NCBI RefSeq assembly: GCF_900111745.1
Contig: NZ_FOIJ01000007.1
Span: 186,001 to 250,000 of the forward strand
From: Stigmatella erecta
Lineage (GTDB): Bacteria; Myxococcota; Myxococcia; Myxococcales; Myxococcaceae
Length of the DNA: 64,000 nt
Direction of reading: 5' to 3'
Below, piece after piece: positions 34,164-42,838 of this stretch; position 1 is the first letter of the stretch; the number at the start of each line of letters is the position of its first letter. The position numbers and the translations under genes are program-made. Below the pieces are notes generated by a model. It saw nothing but the letters and a program-made list of their open reading frames with translations, was not told the origin of the DNA and ran no database searches.

Positions 34164-35441
34164 TTGACTGACGAAAACTCCTCATTCAACTCCCGCCACA
34201 ACTTTCGCAACAATCCAGATGAGGGCCCAGAAAAGTCATTGCTCTTGAATCTACTGGATGCCGAGATATCATTATCATCTCAGCAACAAAGCCATACCGG
34301 ATGGACCAGTTGGGCGCTTACAGGTGCCATTGGGGCAGTATTTTGGGCGTTACTTAATCAATGGGAGAAAGCATGGCCTTCCGGCAACCTGTGGATTTCG
34401 GCCTATGTCGCCCTTTGGCTTTGTTTTGCTTCTCTTCGAGGCCTGCCTTTTATCTTCAATCCAGCATCTTTCGGCCTATCAGACACAGCATCTTTTGGTC
34501 TAGCCACAAGAACAAGGTTTCAACTGGGCTTCAGTTTCACAAAACAAAGATCCTTAACTCTTTTCACCATCATCCACTCAAGCATCCTGCTTAGCCTTAT
34601 CATCTCATTCCCCGTTCCATTGATCGCCAAAATCTGGAGCGGAGTCACAATAGGGCTTGTGATTGCATTATTCCTCTACATATTCGCCATTTCATACACA
34701 CAAAATCCAATACCCGCACAAAGCGGCCTGGACACCAAAACATGGCATAGTCTGGCCGCCAACCTACTCATCATAGCAATATTCTCAACACCTGCCATCT
34801 TGCTCGCAATGGATCTCTTTTCAAAGAATCCAAGCGCTCTCGATCTAAAAGTGGCAGCCCTTCTTGTTACCGCCGTCTTTTTGGTACAGAAGGGACTTGA
34901 AGAACAAAGCGATCGCTCATCCATCGGCAATCTCCTCCGAATACGCCGGGAACTGGCACTTGGCACCCTGCCAGCCAAAGACGCCGCTGGATATCTTGAA
35001 ATTGAGTTCCTCGGCATGCAGGTGTCAGACGTCTTCCGCGAATCAGCTCAACAATTCCTGCTTGACACAAACACCACATCCAACAAATACCACGGCCTTA
35101 CCAATCGGCTAGACGCCATACTCGCCAGCATAGCCGAGGATTCCCCCCTATCTGCCGACCAACAATCAGGCATAGCCCATACCGTCATCGAAGCCTATCA
35201 ATCATGGATAACCATGCTAACCGAAGACAGAAAAACGCTATCCGAGTCCTACCAGGAAATAGAATCCCGAAGCCATTTCTTCCTAAATTCATCAACCGAT
35301 GCCAAAACAGCCATGCAAGGCATCATGCTATCAATACAAACCAGCCATACAGACGCACTCTCAAGCACTGATGCGTTCCAGCAAAAACTGGAGCGGCTCA
35401 TCATCCTAGCCAAAACAATAACAGCAAACGAGATGGCATAA
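34164..35441 (+). CDS. AT-rich, probably transferred membrane protein with coiled-coil tail
   Basis: This 425-residue protein is unlike its surroundings. Codon third positions are mixed A/T/C, and the amino acids are rich in Ser, Thr, Asn and Ile. Four to six membrane segments are seen: WTSWALTGAIGAVFWALL, ISAYVALWLCFASL, the pair around LLSLIISFPVPLIAKIW, and LLIIAIFSTPAILLAM. The C-terminal ~190 residues look helical or coiled (RSSIGNLLRIRRELALGTL, LLDTNTTSNKYHGLTNRLDAIL). No family is recognised. The TTG start is weak, and no upstream frame exists (TAG at 34122). Horizontal transfer is inferred. Confidence 0.6.
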   Translation: MTDENSSFNSRHNFRNNPDEGPEKSLLLNLLDAEISLSSQQQSHTGWTSWALTGAIGAVFWALLNQWEKAWPSGNLWISAYVALWLCFASLRGLPFIFNPASFGLSDTASFGLATRTRFQLGFSFTKQRSLTLFTIIHSSILLSLIISFPVPLIAKIWSGVTIGLVIALFLYIFAISYTQNPIPAQSGLDTKTWHSLAANLLIIAIFSTPAILLAMDLFSKNPSALDLKVAALLVTAVFLVQKGLEEQSDRSSIGNLLRIRRELALGTLPAKDAAGYLEIEFLGMQVSDVFRESAQQFLLDTNTTSNKYHGLTNRLDAILASIAEDSPLSADQQSGIAHTVIEAYQSWITMLTEDRKTLSESYQEIESRSHFFLNSSTDAKTAMQGIMLSIQTSHTDALSSTDAFQQKLERLIILAKTITANEMA

Positions 35442-35516
35442 GCCCCTTCCCCATGACACCCCACTTCGTCTACGCCCGGGGAGTGGCCGTGGTTCACTGA
35501 GCGTTCCAGGCGGACT

Positions 35517-35533
35517 TTCCTGATATTCAGGAA
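35517..35533. promoter_or_regulatory. Perfect 17-bp palindrome upstream of a GH5 gene
   Basis: TTCCTGATATTCAGGAA is a perfect inverted repeat (7-bp arms, TAT centre) 37 bp before the GH5 start. Position and symmetry suit an operator for a dimeric regulator. A carbohydrate-responsive repressor is a guess. Confidence 0.45.
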
Positions 35534-35570
35534 TTCACTCCTGACTCCCCTTGCCCAGGAGCCGTTCCCG

Positions 35571-37430
35571 ATGAATAACAGTCCTCTGCTGTGGATGTTG
35601 GCAGTACTCCCCCTGTGCGGCACCGCCGCCCTGGCCCAGACTGGAATGGCCGATGCCGGGCTGACCGCGGCGCAGTGCAGCCCACGCGTTCCGCTGAGCA
35701 CCCGGGGCCGGTACATCGTCGACCGCTGCGGAGAGCGCTTCAAGCTGAAGTCCGTCAACTGGTTCGGCGCGAGCGATCAGCTTGAGGTGGTAGGAGGCCT
35801 GGACAAGCAGAAGCTGTCGGACCTCGTCACAGGCATGAAGGCGCTGGGCTTCAACTCCGTCCGGCTGCCGTTCTCCAACAACATGCTGCACCCGGATGAC
35901 ACCAAGCCCGCGGCGCAGCGGTGTCTGGAGAAGCACGGCGTCACGTGCATTGACCCCACGAAGAACCCGGAGTTGCTGAACAAGACGGCGCTCGAGGTCT
36001 TCGACGCCGTCGTGGCGGAGCTGACGCGGCAGGAGCTGGTGGTCATCCTGAACAACCACACGACGAAGTCCATGTGGTGCTGCGGCTGGGATGGCAATGG
36101 CTTCTGGGACAGCAGCCAGGCCCTGCAGCGGTGGCAGGACGACTGGGTGATGATGGCCGGGCGCTATCAGGGCAACAAGTGGGTGGCCGGGGCCGATCTG
36201 CGCAACGAGGTGCGTCCGGACGGACTGGACAGTCCCAACTGGGGTATGCGCAATCAGCATGACTGGCACATGGCGGCCCAGACGATGGGCAACCTGGTGC
36301 TGCGCAGGAACCCGGACCTGCTCATCGTCGTCGAGGCGGTCAACTGGTGGGGACTCCTGGACGGAGCACGCCCGCAGCTGAAGCCCGTGAGGCAGCGGCC
36401 CGTCGCCCTCTTGCGCGGAGACAAGCTCGTCTACGCCGTGCACAACTATGGCTACACCGGGCCGAACCAGTCGGGAGGCTCGCTGGGCAGCGGCCCGAAG
36501 TACGGCGACATGGACAAGGCAACGCTCCACGCCACGCTGGACCAGGAGTGGGGCTTCGTGCTCGCGGCGAATCAGGCGTACACCGCGCCGGTCTGGATGA
36601 GCGAGTTCGGCATCGGCTACAACGAGCAGGCGGCCAACTCCCGGGCGTGGTTCAGCCACCTCGCGGACTATCTGATCGACAAGGACGTCGACTGGGCCTA
36701 CTGGGCCCTCAACGCGTCGAAGCTGCAGAACTCGGTGCAGGGAGAGGACGAGACATACGGCCTGTGGAGCTATCCGGACTGGGGGGGCGTGCGCAGCGGT
36801 GACTGGCGGCTCGGGACGGGCCCCTTGGGCCGGCTGCTCGGGGCGGACGGGCGGACCGGCGCCGTGGAGGCGACGCGCTTCCTGCCGATGACCGTCCTCC
36901 TGAAGGACGGGAGCTCCACCTACTACGTGGACAACAACTCGCTGGATTTCGACTGGCACTCGGGCAAGGCGAAGCTCAGCTGTCCGAGGGGCTATCGCAT
37001 GGTGGGGGTGAGCGCGAGCTTCTCCCTGCTCTGCACCAACGCGGGAGCCGTTCCCACGCAGCAGGGCACGGGCAGCTACCAGACGGTCTCCCAAGAAGTC
37101 TCTCCGCTGCGCTACCCGGGGGACTGGGCCAGCCAGAGCATCAAGTTCGAGTGCCCCACGGGCACCTACGCCGTAGGCCTCTCCACGGCGAACCCGTACT
37201 GGCTCGAGCTGGCGGGCCTGCTCTGCGAGCAGAACACCGGTGGCCTCCCCCTCAACAACAGGTCGGCGAAGAACTTCTGGGGAGGAGACCAGCGCGCATC
37301 GCTCTCGGGAGGCGACTGGAGCGTGAGCCAGTACAAGGGGCAGTGCGCTGACAACCAATACCTCATCGGGTTGGCGCATCGCCGGAGCGGGCTCTCGGAC
37401 TCCCCGTCAGTGGCGCTCTGCTCCAACTGA
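35571..37430 (+). CDS. Secreted GH5 glycoside hydrolase
   Basis: The ATG lies behind AGGAG. Signal peptide MNNSPLLWMLAVLPLCGTAALA is followed by a GH5 catalytic domain. It has LKSVNWFGASD, SVRLPFSNNML, VAGADLRNEVRP with acid/base Glu213, VYAVHNYGYTG, and VWMSEFGIGYN with nucleophile Glu345. Residues ~420-619 form a Cys-containing beta-rich C-terminal region (KLSCPRGYRMVG, FECPTGTYAVGL, QCADNQYLIGLAHR) with an internal repeat; it may bind substrate. The family acts on beta-glucans or related glycans. A perfect palindrome lies just upstream of the gene. Confidence 0.88.
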   Translation: MNNSPLLWMLAVLPLCGTAALAQTGMADAGLTAAQCSPRVPLSTRGRYIVDRCGERFKLKSVNWFGASDQLEVVGGLDKQKLSDLVTGMKALGFNSVRLPFSNNMLHPDDTKPAAQRCLEKHGVTCIDPTKNPELLNKTALEVFDAVVAELTRQELVVILNNHTTKSMWCCGWDGNGFWDSSQALQRWQDDWVMMAGRYQGNKWVAGADLRNEVRPDGLDSPNWGMRNQHDWHMAAQTMGNLVLRRNPDLLIVVEAVNWWGLLDGARPQLKPVRQRPVALLRGDKLVYAVHNYGYTGPNQSGGSLGSGPKYGDMDKATLHATLDQEWGFVLAANQAYTAPVWMSEFGIGYNEQAANSRAWFSHLADYLIDKDVDWAYWALNASKLQNSVQGEDETYGLWSYPDWGGVRSGDWRLGTGPLGRLLGADGRTGAVEATRFLPMTVLLKDGSSTYYVDNNSLDFDWHSGKAKLSCPRGYRMVGVSASFSLLCTNAGAVPTQQGTGSYQTVSQEVSPLRYPGDWASQSIKFECPTGTYAVGLSTANPYWLELAGLLCEQNTGGLPLNNRSAKNFWGGDQRASLSGGDWSVSQYKGQCADNQYLIGLAHRRSGLSDSPSVALCSN

Positions 37431-37597
37431 GCACGCCCAGGGCCTGGCGTGCGTGAAGTCCCACACGCCAGGACACCGCTGGGAAGCCGCACCGGCTGCA
37501 CACCTGGTTTCACCATGCGTGCTGTCCGGGACGCGGCCTCCGGGCCGCATGCCTCTTTCTTGACATCTGATAGGAACGTCTCTAAAGGTCCTGAGAT

Positions 37598-37612
37598 TGA
37601 GAATGCGTATCG
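37598..37612. promoter_or_regulatory. Candidate Fur box
   Basis: TGAGAATGCGTATCG matches 10 of 14 defined positions of the TGATAATnATTATCA Fur consensus. It lies 80 bp before the start of a lipoprotein gene whose closest remembered relatives are myxobacterial siderophore-locus (MxcI-like) proteins. Iron control is inferred. Confidence 0.45.
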
Positions 37613-37691
37613 ATTTCACATCTGGGCCCTGGCCCCGTGGGGAATCGGCGTCGTTCTCCATTCCCTCCCTTTTCCAAGAGGCCTCTCGCTG

Positions 37692-38909
37692 ATGAAGCAC
37701 ACGTTTGCCTTGCGTTCCCTGCGCCTGCCCGCCGCGGCGCTCACGCTGTCGTTGTTCGTGGGTTGTGGAGACTCGGAGGACGACAAGAACGAGACCCCCG
37801 CGCCGCTGTACGCCATCACCACGCAGCTGCTCACGGCGGACCCCACCGAGAGCTACGTCGTGGTGACGCCGCACGCGGAGCAGGCCGCGACGCTGTCGCT
37901 GGAGGGCGCCGTCAAGGTCCCCGGCCGCGCCCTGGGCGTGGGCATTCCCAAGACGGGCGCCGTCTACGTGGTGACCGACGAGAGCGCCACGGTGACGCGC
38001 TACACCCTCACCTCCACCAACACGCTGGAGAAGACAGGCACGGTCGACTTCGCCGCCCAGGGCGTGACGTCGCTGGGCGAGTACCAGGCCAACTTCCAGT
38101 TCGTCTCGGAGACGAAGGCGTACTTCTTCGATGGCCTCACCGCGCAGGTCATCATCTGGAACCCCACGGCGATGACCGTCACGGGCACCATCCCGCTGGA
38201 CGCGCTGGTCATCCCGGAAACGGTCCTCGCCTTCTCCGGCGCCGTCGTCCACACCGGCGGGCAGATCATCATGCCGGTGGGCTGGCGGCCGGTGGAGGGC
38301 GTCAACGTGACGAAGAAGGCGGGCGTGGTCGCCATCGACACGGCGACGGACACGGCCACCCTCGCGGAGGATAACCGGTGCGGCTACACGCACGACGCCG
38401 CGCTGGGCCTCGACGGCAAGGTGTACATCGCGACGGAGGCCTACGGTGCGGCGGTGCGCCGGGTGGTGGGCCCGGATGCGCCGGAGCCGTGCTTGCTCAA
38501 GTACGATCCGCAGACGCGCGCCTTCGATCCCAGCTTCTACCGGGCGCTGGACTCGCTGGTGGGCGGAGGCACGGCGGGCGCGCTCATCCCGGGCGAGCAG
38601 GGCACCGCGTACGTGCGGGTGCTGGATGAGAGCATCGCCCCGGTGAACGAGGGCACCCATCCGCGCACCGTGGCGAGCGGCACCGGCTGGCAGTGGTGGG
38701 AGCTGAAGCTCGACACGCTGACGGCGACGCGCCGGACGGACCTCCCGTCCACCTCCGGCAGCATCTTCCTGTTCGAGTCGGAGAAGCAGACGCTCTACAC
38801 CGAGTTCGGCGCGGGCGCCGCGTCCACCACCTTCCGCGTGCTGGGTGACAGCGGCAAGGCGACGGTGACGACGCAGGGGCTGTCCTTCTCCTTCCTCCAG
38901 CTGCGTTAG
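37692..38909 (+). CDS. Lipoprotein, beta-propeller-like, possibly iron-regulated (MxcI-like)
   Basis: This 405-residue protein has the lipoprotein signal MKHTFALRSLRLPAAALTLSLFVGC. The mature part is a string of beta-repeats (YAITTQLLTADPTESYVVV, GAVYVVTDESATVTRYTL, AYFFDGLTAQVIIWNP), like the DUF4374/MxcI-type lipoproteins near TonB or siderophore genes. A Fur-box-like site is upstream. A CxxCH MYXO-CTERM protein gene follows closely. An envelope role in metal acquisition is inferred; no catalytic motif is seen. Confidence 0.7.
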   Translation: MKHTFALRSLRLPAAALTLSLFVGCGDSEDDKNETPAPLYAITTQLLTADPTESYVVVTPHAEQAATLSLEGAVKVPGRALGVGIPKTGAVYVVTDESATVTRYTLTSTNTLEKTGTVDFAAQGVTSLGEYQANFQFVSETKAYFFDGLTAQVIIWNPTAMTVTGTIPLDALVIPETVLAFSGAVVHTGGQIIMPVGWRPVEGVNVTKKAGVVAIDTATDTATLAEDNRCGYTHDAALGLDGKVYIATEAYGAAVRRVVGPDAPEPCLLKYDPQTRAFDPSFYRALDSLVGGGTAGALIPGEQGTAYVRVLDESIAPVNEGTHPRTVASGTGWQWWELKLDTLTATRRTDLPSTSGSIFLFESEKQTLYTEFGAGAASTTFRVLGDSGKATVTTQGLSFSFLQLR

Positions 38910-38935
38910 TGGCGGCCTTCACCGGGATCAAAACC

Positions 38936-39583
38936 ATGCACACCAAGTCAATGCGGCACCTGTTGAGCGGCGCGAGCGTGTTCGCCGCCTCGCTCCTGAC
39001 GGCGGCTCCCGCCTTCGCCACCAGCACGGGCATCACCGGCCAGTCCGGCAAGGACGGGGTGACGTGCAGCACCTGCCACAAGGGGGGCGTGATGCCCACC
39101 GTCACCTTCGAAGGGCCCGCGGAGCTGGCGCCTGGGGCCACCGGCCAGTACAGCTTTGTCATCCGCGGGGGCGCCGCCACGACGGGCGGCGTGGGCATCG
39201 CCGTGGACGATGCAACGGCCGGGCTCCAGGCCGGCGCTGGCCTGAAGAAGCTGGGCAGCGAGCTGACCCACACCACGCCCCAGCCCTTCACCGGCACGGA
39301 GCTGCGCTTCAGCTTCACCCTGGTCGCACCCTCCAAGGACAGCACGCTCACGCTCTTCGGCGCGGGCAACTCGTCCAACGGGGATCAGACCAGTGAGGGG
39401 GACCGCGCCGCGGCCACGACCCTGAAAGTGAAGGTGGGCAACGGCACGCCCCCCGTGGAAGAACCGCCCCCGGAGGAGGACAAGGACGAGGGCGGAGGCT
39501 GCACCGCCGCCAGCGGCGCGCCCTTGTGGGCACTGGGGCTGACGGGCCTGTCCCTGGCCCTGCGCCGCCGCCGCAACAGCTGA
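38936..39583 (+). CDS. MYXO-CTERM-anchored protein with CxxCH motif
   Basis: This 215-residue protein has a signal peptide (LLSGASVFAASLLTAAPAFA) and a mature start of STGITGQSGKDGVTCSTCHKGG. CSTCH is a possible c-type heme site. A beta-sandwich domain of about 110 residues follows, then a Pro/Glu/Asp linker. The MYXO-CTERM-like end has a Gly-Cys (GGGCTAA), a hydrophobic helix and RRRRNS. The protein should be sorted to the cell surface in myxobacteria. It resembles the family named after MXAN_6652. It lies right after the MxcI-like gene, so electron transfer or iron handling is possible. Confidence 0.75.
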   Translation: MHTKSMRHLLSGASVFAASLLTAAPAFATSTGITGQSGKDGVTCSTCHKGGVMPTVTFEGPAELAPGATGQYSFVIRGGAATTGGVGIAVDDATAGLQAGAGLKKLGSELTHTTPQPFTGTELRFSFTLVAPSKDSTLTLFGAGNSSNGDQTSEGDRAAATTLKVKVGNGTPPVEEPPPEEDKDEGGGCTAASGAPLWALGLTGLSLALRRRRNS

Positions 39584-39595
39584 AGTCCGTAGGAA

Positions 39596-39625
39596 GCCTC
39601 TTCCCGGCTCAAGCCGGGAGGAGGC
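39596..39625. terminator. Strong hairpin between convergent genes
   Basis: GCCTCTTCCCGGCT (39596-39609) pairs with AGCCGGGAGGAGGC (39612-39625) with one mismatch and a 2-base centre. It lies between the MYXO-CTERM gene and the convergent P-loop gene and could serve both. Confidence 0.55.
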
Positions 39626-39632
39626 CTCTGGC

Positions 39633-42308
39633 TCAGATCAGTGCGGGAGGACTCAAGCGCTCAAGCAACTCCCAGGCCTTGCGCCAGCCTCGTGTCCGCT
39701 GGCCCATGGTGTGGTGAAGCCAATGAACCATCGCCTCCGGTGAAGTCATGCGGCTGTGTGTGAGAGCCGTCTCGATGCTGGCGAGCAGACGCGGAACGTG
39801 CTCAGCCGGCGCGGCCCTCGCCTGGATCAGCCCCCTGTCCCACTGCCCCTGGTGGAACAGCGCGTCGATCTCCTCGCAGAAGACTTCGGGCATGCGCTGC
39901 CAGAGCTCTTTCCGTGCCGCGTGGTCATTGTCGTCAGGCCGCCCCATCTGGATGGCCTGCCGGACATGCTCTTCAGGAATCCTCTTCCAGAGTGCCTGAA
40001 GGGACGTGGACCACCATGAATCGTCCTGGGCAGCCCAAGTCTGCACGAAAGCTCCCCAATGCTCATTCCGGAAGAACCTGCAGGCATCGCTCGCACCGAG
40101 CAGATGCCGGGAGTCTTTGCTCGCGAGCCGCTGGACTGCGGAGGGTGGAAGGAAGTCCCAGAAGATCGAGGCATGCGCTTCATCGGGATTGAGGAACTCT
40201 GGGAACGTCTGTCCGGCGAGCCATGCGTCCCAGACCTTCCTGGCGTAAGGATCCCAATCCTCTCCTCGCCGTTGTGCGTACTCCGGAAGCAGTACGTCCA
40301 ACTCATGCCACCAAATGGAGCCTTTCAGCTCGCTGAGAGAGAAGGACTCCCTCTGGAGGAACCGGAGCAGTCTCTCGGGCTGAAGCAACAAGGGCTCAGA
40401 GGCTGGATGTGACGTCGGCAGGGCGAGCCTGTCCAGCAGGCGGCCTCCTAGCAACAAGAGGGGCATCAGCCACTGCTGGGGCATCTTTCCTTCGGTGGAC
40501 GACCTCTGGGTGGGCATGAATAGCAGCCACCTTGTGGCATAGGCAGACAGTCCCTGGAGCCAGGACTCAATCGAGAGGGACTCATTCGGGGGCAGGGCCT
40601 CGGACAGCCCGAGGAGGGCCGCGTACCAAACCCTCCGGTGGAGCAGCGGGAATTGTCCCTCGTATTCCACGGCGTAGTGCACTCGCGGCAACGGAATGCC
40701 TTCGGGACCTGACACCACAAGCGCCCTCTGGAACCGGAGAACCTCCAAGCGCAGCGGCTTGGGCACCGGCTTCCCCTCAAGGAGGGCCAGCCCGAGCACC
40801 CGGAAGGTGGCTTCTAGCGCGGCGATCCAGGCAGGAGACGTCATGTCAGGCGCTGCCAGAACCTTCTCGGCGAAAGCGAAGTCGTTGTTCCGGCAACGCT
40901 CAAGAAGCGTCTCGAACACCGTCACGGCATGCTCCTGATGAAGCAGGATCGTGCCCCATTCCGGCGGAGCTCCCTCGAGTACCTCGACGACGGACTGGTC
41001 GATTAGGCTCAAGAGAACCCACGGGGGACGGAAGACGTACTGGGAAGCCTCACGCTCACGCAACAGGCCCAGCTTTCGCAAGGCACGCACCGTGCGGAAC
41101 GCATCAGGAGGAAGTCCTTCGCTAGCCCTCTCCAATTCGGTCCGGTTCATTTTCAATCCACGATGTTCCAGCTTTTTGAGCCACTCAAGATCAGCGTCAT
41201 CGGGCCGCAGGGCTGTGAGCGCATGCCAGACATCGAGAGGCTGCGCCTCGTACCAGGGCGCCTCACTCTTCTCAAGAACGCTTCTGCCGAGTTCCTGAAG
41301 CCGTTTCCAGAGAACTTTCTGTGTGAACTCGACATCCTCAGCGTGCTGCATTCGCATGCGGAGAAAAAGTCGAGCCATGTCCGCCGGTCTCTGAATCCGT
41401 GAGAGCGGCGAGGTGTCCTTTCCCTTCCGCCCGAAAGTAGCGAAGAGGCCAATGAACCCCAGCGCGGTGCCGAGGTTGTCAATCATGGAAAGGATCTGGG
41501 GCGCCCCCAAGAGCCACCGCAGGCACTCTGCCCCATCGAGAGCGTTCGCCGTGACTCGCTTTTCCACCCACTTCACCAGCGCAGGCAACCACGAGCTCAC
41601 TTCCGGGTTGCTCACCTCACGCCAGGATTGAGCGGGAGCGTGTGTCCGGGGGGCCTGTGAAACGAATGCGGGGGGAATGTTAGGGAGGAAGCGTTTCGCC
41701 TCGGATTCAGGGGGGCGCGGAGGGTGGGCATCGATGGCGACGCAGACCTTCAACTCCGGCGGCCAGGTGAGTTCGAAAGGGGCCCCGTCCGCGGAACCCA
41801 GTTCGATGAAGACGGCACCACGCTCCGGGAACTGAAGTTCAGCCTCGGCCCACGTGGGGGCCTGGATGAACGTCGCCAGCCTGCGAGCCTCAAGCCACTG
41901 GCCAACCAGGGTCCGTCCCGATCCGCTGGGGGCATACCACCAGAGGGACGATGTGAGTTCTCGCACCTGGAGGGGAATGCCTGGAGGCAGCGGCTCATGC
42001 CGACAATCGATCGGGCCGGTTGGAACGTCCCGCAGGCGTAGGAGAAAGCCGCTGCCGGAGGGCCCAGGCCGAAGAGCGGTGAGCTGCTCGTCGACCTCCT
42101 CTTGCGCCATCTCAAGCACTTCGGCGAGTGCCTCATGCACTCCAGGCCGTTCCCGGAGCCACTCAAGTGCCTCACCCGAATCGAATTTCCCCAGGTAGGC
42201 GGCCAGCGAGCTCTCCTTGATCCGCTCTGCCCGGGGCCACGACCTGACCTTGCGGAGCCGACGCGCCAGCTCGCTGAAACTGCGTACCGGAGGAACCACC
42301 TCCCCCAT
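39633..42308 (-). CDS. Large P-loop protein of unknown function
   Basis: The protein is ~890 residues from the ATG at 42308; longer starts reach 42377, but an operator-like dyad lies at 42375-42391. Numbered from 42377, residues ~34-100 are helical (FSELARRLRKVRSWPRAERIKESSLAAYL), an HTH-like or death-fold-like start. Then WYAPSGSGRTLVGQWLEARR (147-166) is a good Walker A-like P-loop with a GSGRT variant. No clear Walker B is seen, but VFIELGSADG follows at a sensible distance. The remaining ~700 residues are helical, Leu/Trp-rich and lack known domains. GC content is lower than neighbours. A STAND-like NTPase or defence sensor is possible but unproven. Confidence 0.65.
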   Translation of the reverse strand: MGEVVPPVRSFSELARRLRKVRSWPRAERIKESSLAAYLGKFDSGEALEWLRERPGVHEALAEVLEMAQEEVDEQLTALRPGPSGSGFLLRLRDVPTGPIDCRHEPLPPGIPLQVRELTSSLWWYAPSGSGRTLVGQWLEARRLATFIQAPTWAEAELQFPERGAVFIELGSADGAPFELTWPPELKVCVAIDAHPPRPPESEAKRFLPNIPPAFVSQAPRTHAPAQSWREVSNPEVSSWLPALVKWVEKRVTANALDGAECLRWLLGAPQILSMIDNLGTALGFIGLFATFGRKGKDTSPLSRIQRPADMARLFLRMRMQHAEDVEFTQKVLWKRLQELGRSVLEKSEAPWYEAQPLDVWHALTALRPDDADLEWLKKLEHRGLKMNRTELERASEGLPPDAFRTVRALRKLGLLREREASQYVFRPPWVLLSLIDQSVVEVLEGAPPEWGTILLHQEHAVTVFETLLERCRNNDFAFAEKVLAAPDMTSPAWIAALEATFRVLGLALLEGKPVPKPLRLEVLRFQRALVVSGPEGIPLPRVHYAVEYEGQFPLLHRRVWYAALLGLSEALPPNESLSIESWLQGLSAYATRWLLFMPTQRSSTEGKMPQQWLMPLLLLGGRLLDRLALPTSHPASEPLLLQPERLLRFLQRESFSLSELKGSIWWHELDVLLPEYAQRRGEDWDPYARKVWDAWLAGQTFPEFLNPDEAHASIFWDFLPPSAVQRLASKDSRHLLGASDACRFFRNEHWGAFVQTWAAQDDSWWSTSLQALWKRIPEEHVRQAIQMGRPDDNDHAARKELWQRMPEVFCEEIDALFHQGQWDRGLIQARAAPAEHVPRLLASIETALTHSRMTSPEAMVHWLHHTMGQRTRGWRKAWELLERLSPPALI

Positions 42309-42374
42309 CCTAGTGCGGATCCAACCCATGCGTGTGCTGCTCCTCCCGGTGGGCAGCATGCCCAGCACGAAGCT

Positions 42375-42391
42375 CAATTGGAACCCAATTG
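42375..42391. promoter_or_regulatory. Perfect 17-bp palindrome in a divergent promoter
   Basis: CAATTGGAACCCAATTG has perfect 7-bp arms around AAC. It lies between the P-loop protein gene (minus strand) and a small membrane-protein gene (plus strand), a natural operator position. It argues for the shorter start of the minus-strand gene. Confidence 0.45.
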
Positions 42392-42481
42392 GGCACGTGT
42401 TGGGCGGCGGGCATCCCTGGGGCTACCTTTCCCGTGCCGTCAGACCGAGGAGGGCGCTCCTCGGCACCCAGGAGGCAGCAC

Positions 42482-42658
42482 ATGACGCTCACACGTTTGG
42501 CCGGACTCTCTCTCTGCGTGACCCAGGCATTGCTCGACCCAGTCCAGGTCCTCGTTTTCATCACGGTCCTGCTGGTGCTGTTCATCGTCGCCGTCGGCTG
42601 GCGCGTCATCGATGTGGCGCTGGGCCGATACAACCGGCGGCCTCGCCGCCGCCGATAA
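42482..42658 (+). CDS. Small single-pass membrane protein
   Basis: This 58-residue protein has an excellent AGGAGG ribosome-binding site 6 bp before the ATG. It shows one strong membrane helix (VLVFITVLLVLFIVAVGW) and an Arg-rich end (RYNRRPRRRR). It is followed by a canonical intrinsic terminator, so it is a monocistronic gene. No family is recognised. It could partner the divergently transcribed P-loop protein, as suggested only by position. Confidence 0.7.
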   Translation: MTLTRLAGLSLCVTQALLDPVQVLVFITVLLVLFIVAVGWRVIDVALGRYNRRPRRRR

Positions 42659-42668
42659 CTCCACGAAA

Positions 42669-42694
42669 AAAAATCCCTGCTACCGCGGATTTTT
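42669..42694. terminator. Intrinsic terminator with A/T flanks on both sides
   Basis: AAAAATCC (42669-42676) and GGATTTTT (42687-42694) form a perfect 8-bp stem with a 10-nt loop. More A residues precede it and a T-tract ends the stem. This is the clearest intrinsic terminator in the window and it could work in both directions. Confidence 0.75.
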
Positions 42695-42838
42695 ATGTCA
42701 GACCTCTCCTCTAAAGTTTACTCAGCGTCTCAGTCCACGTGATGACCTCTTGGGGCTGTCTCTAAAGTTCCAAGAAAACAAGGGACACGGGTGGGCGCGA
42801 GGCGATGGCCAGCGTAACTTTTCTCAGAATCTGGGAGA

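Noticed and set aside
34164-35441. Insertion sequence or prophage remnant
   Set aside because: No transposase, integrase, terminal repeats or target duplications could be seen around the AT-rich gene.
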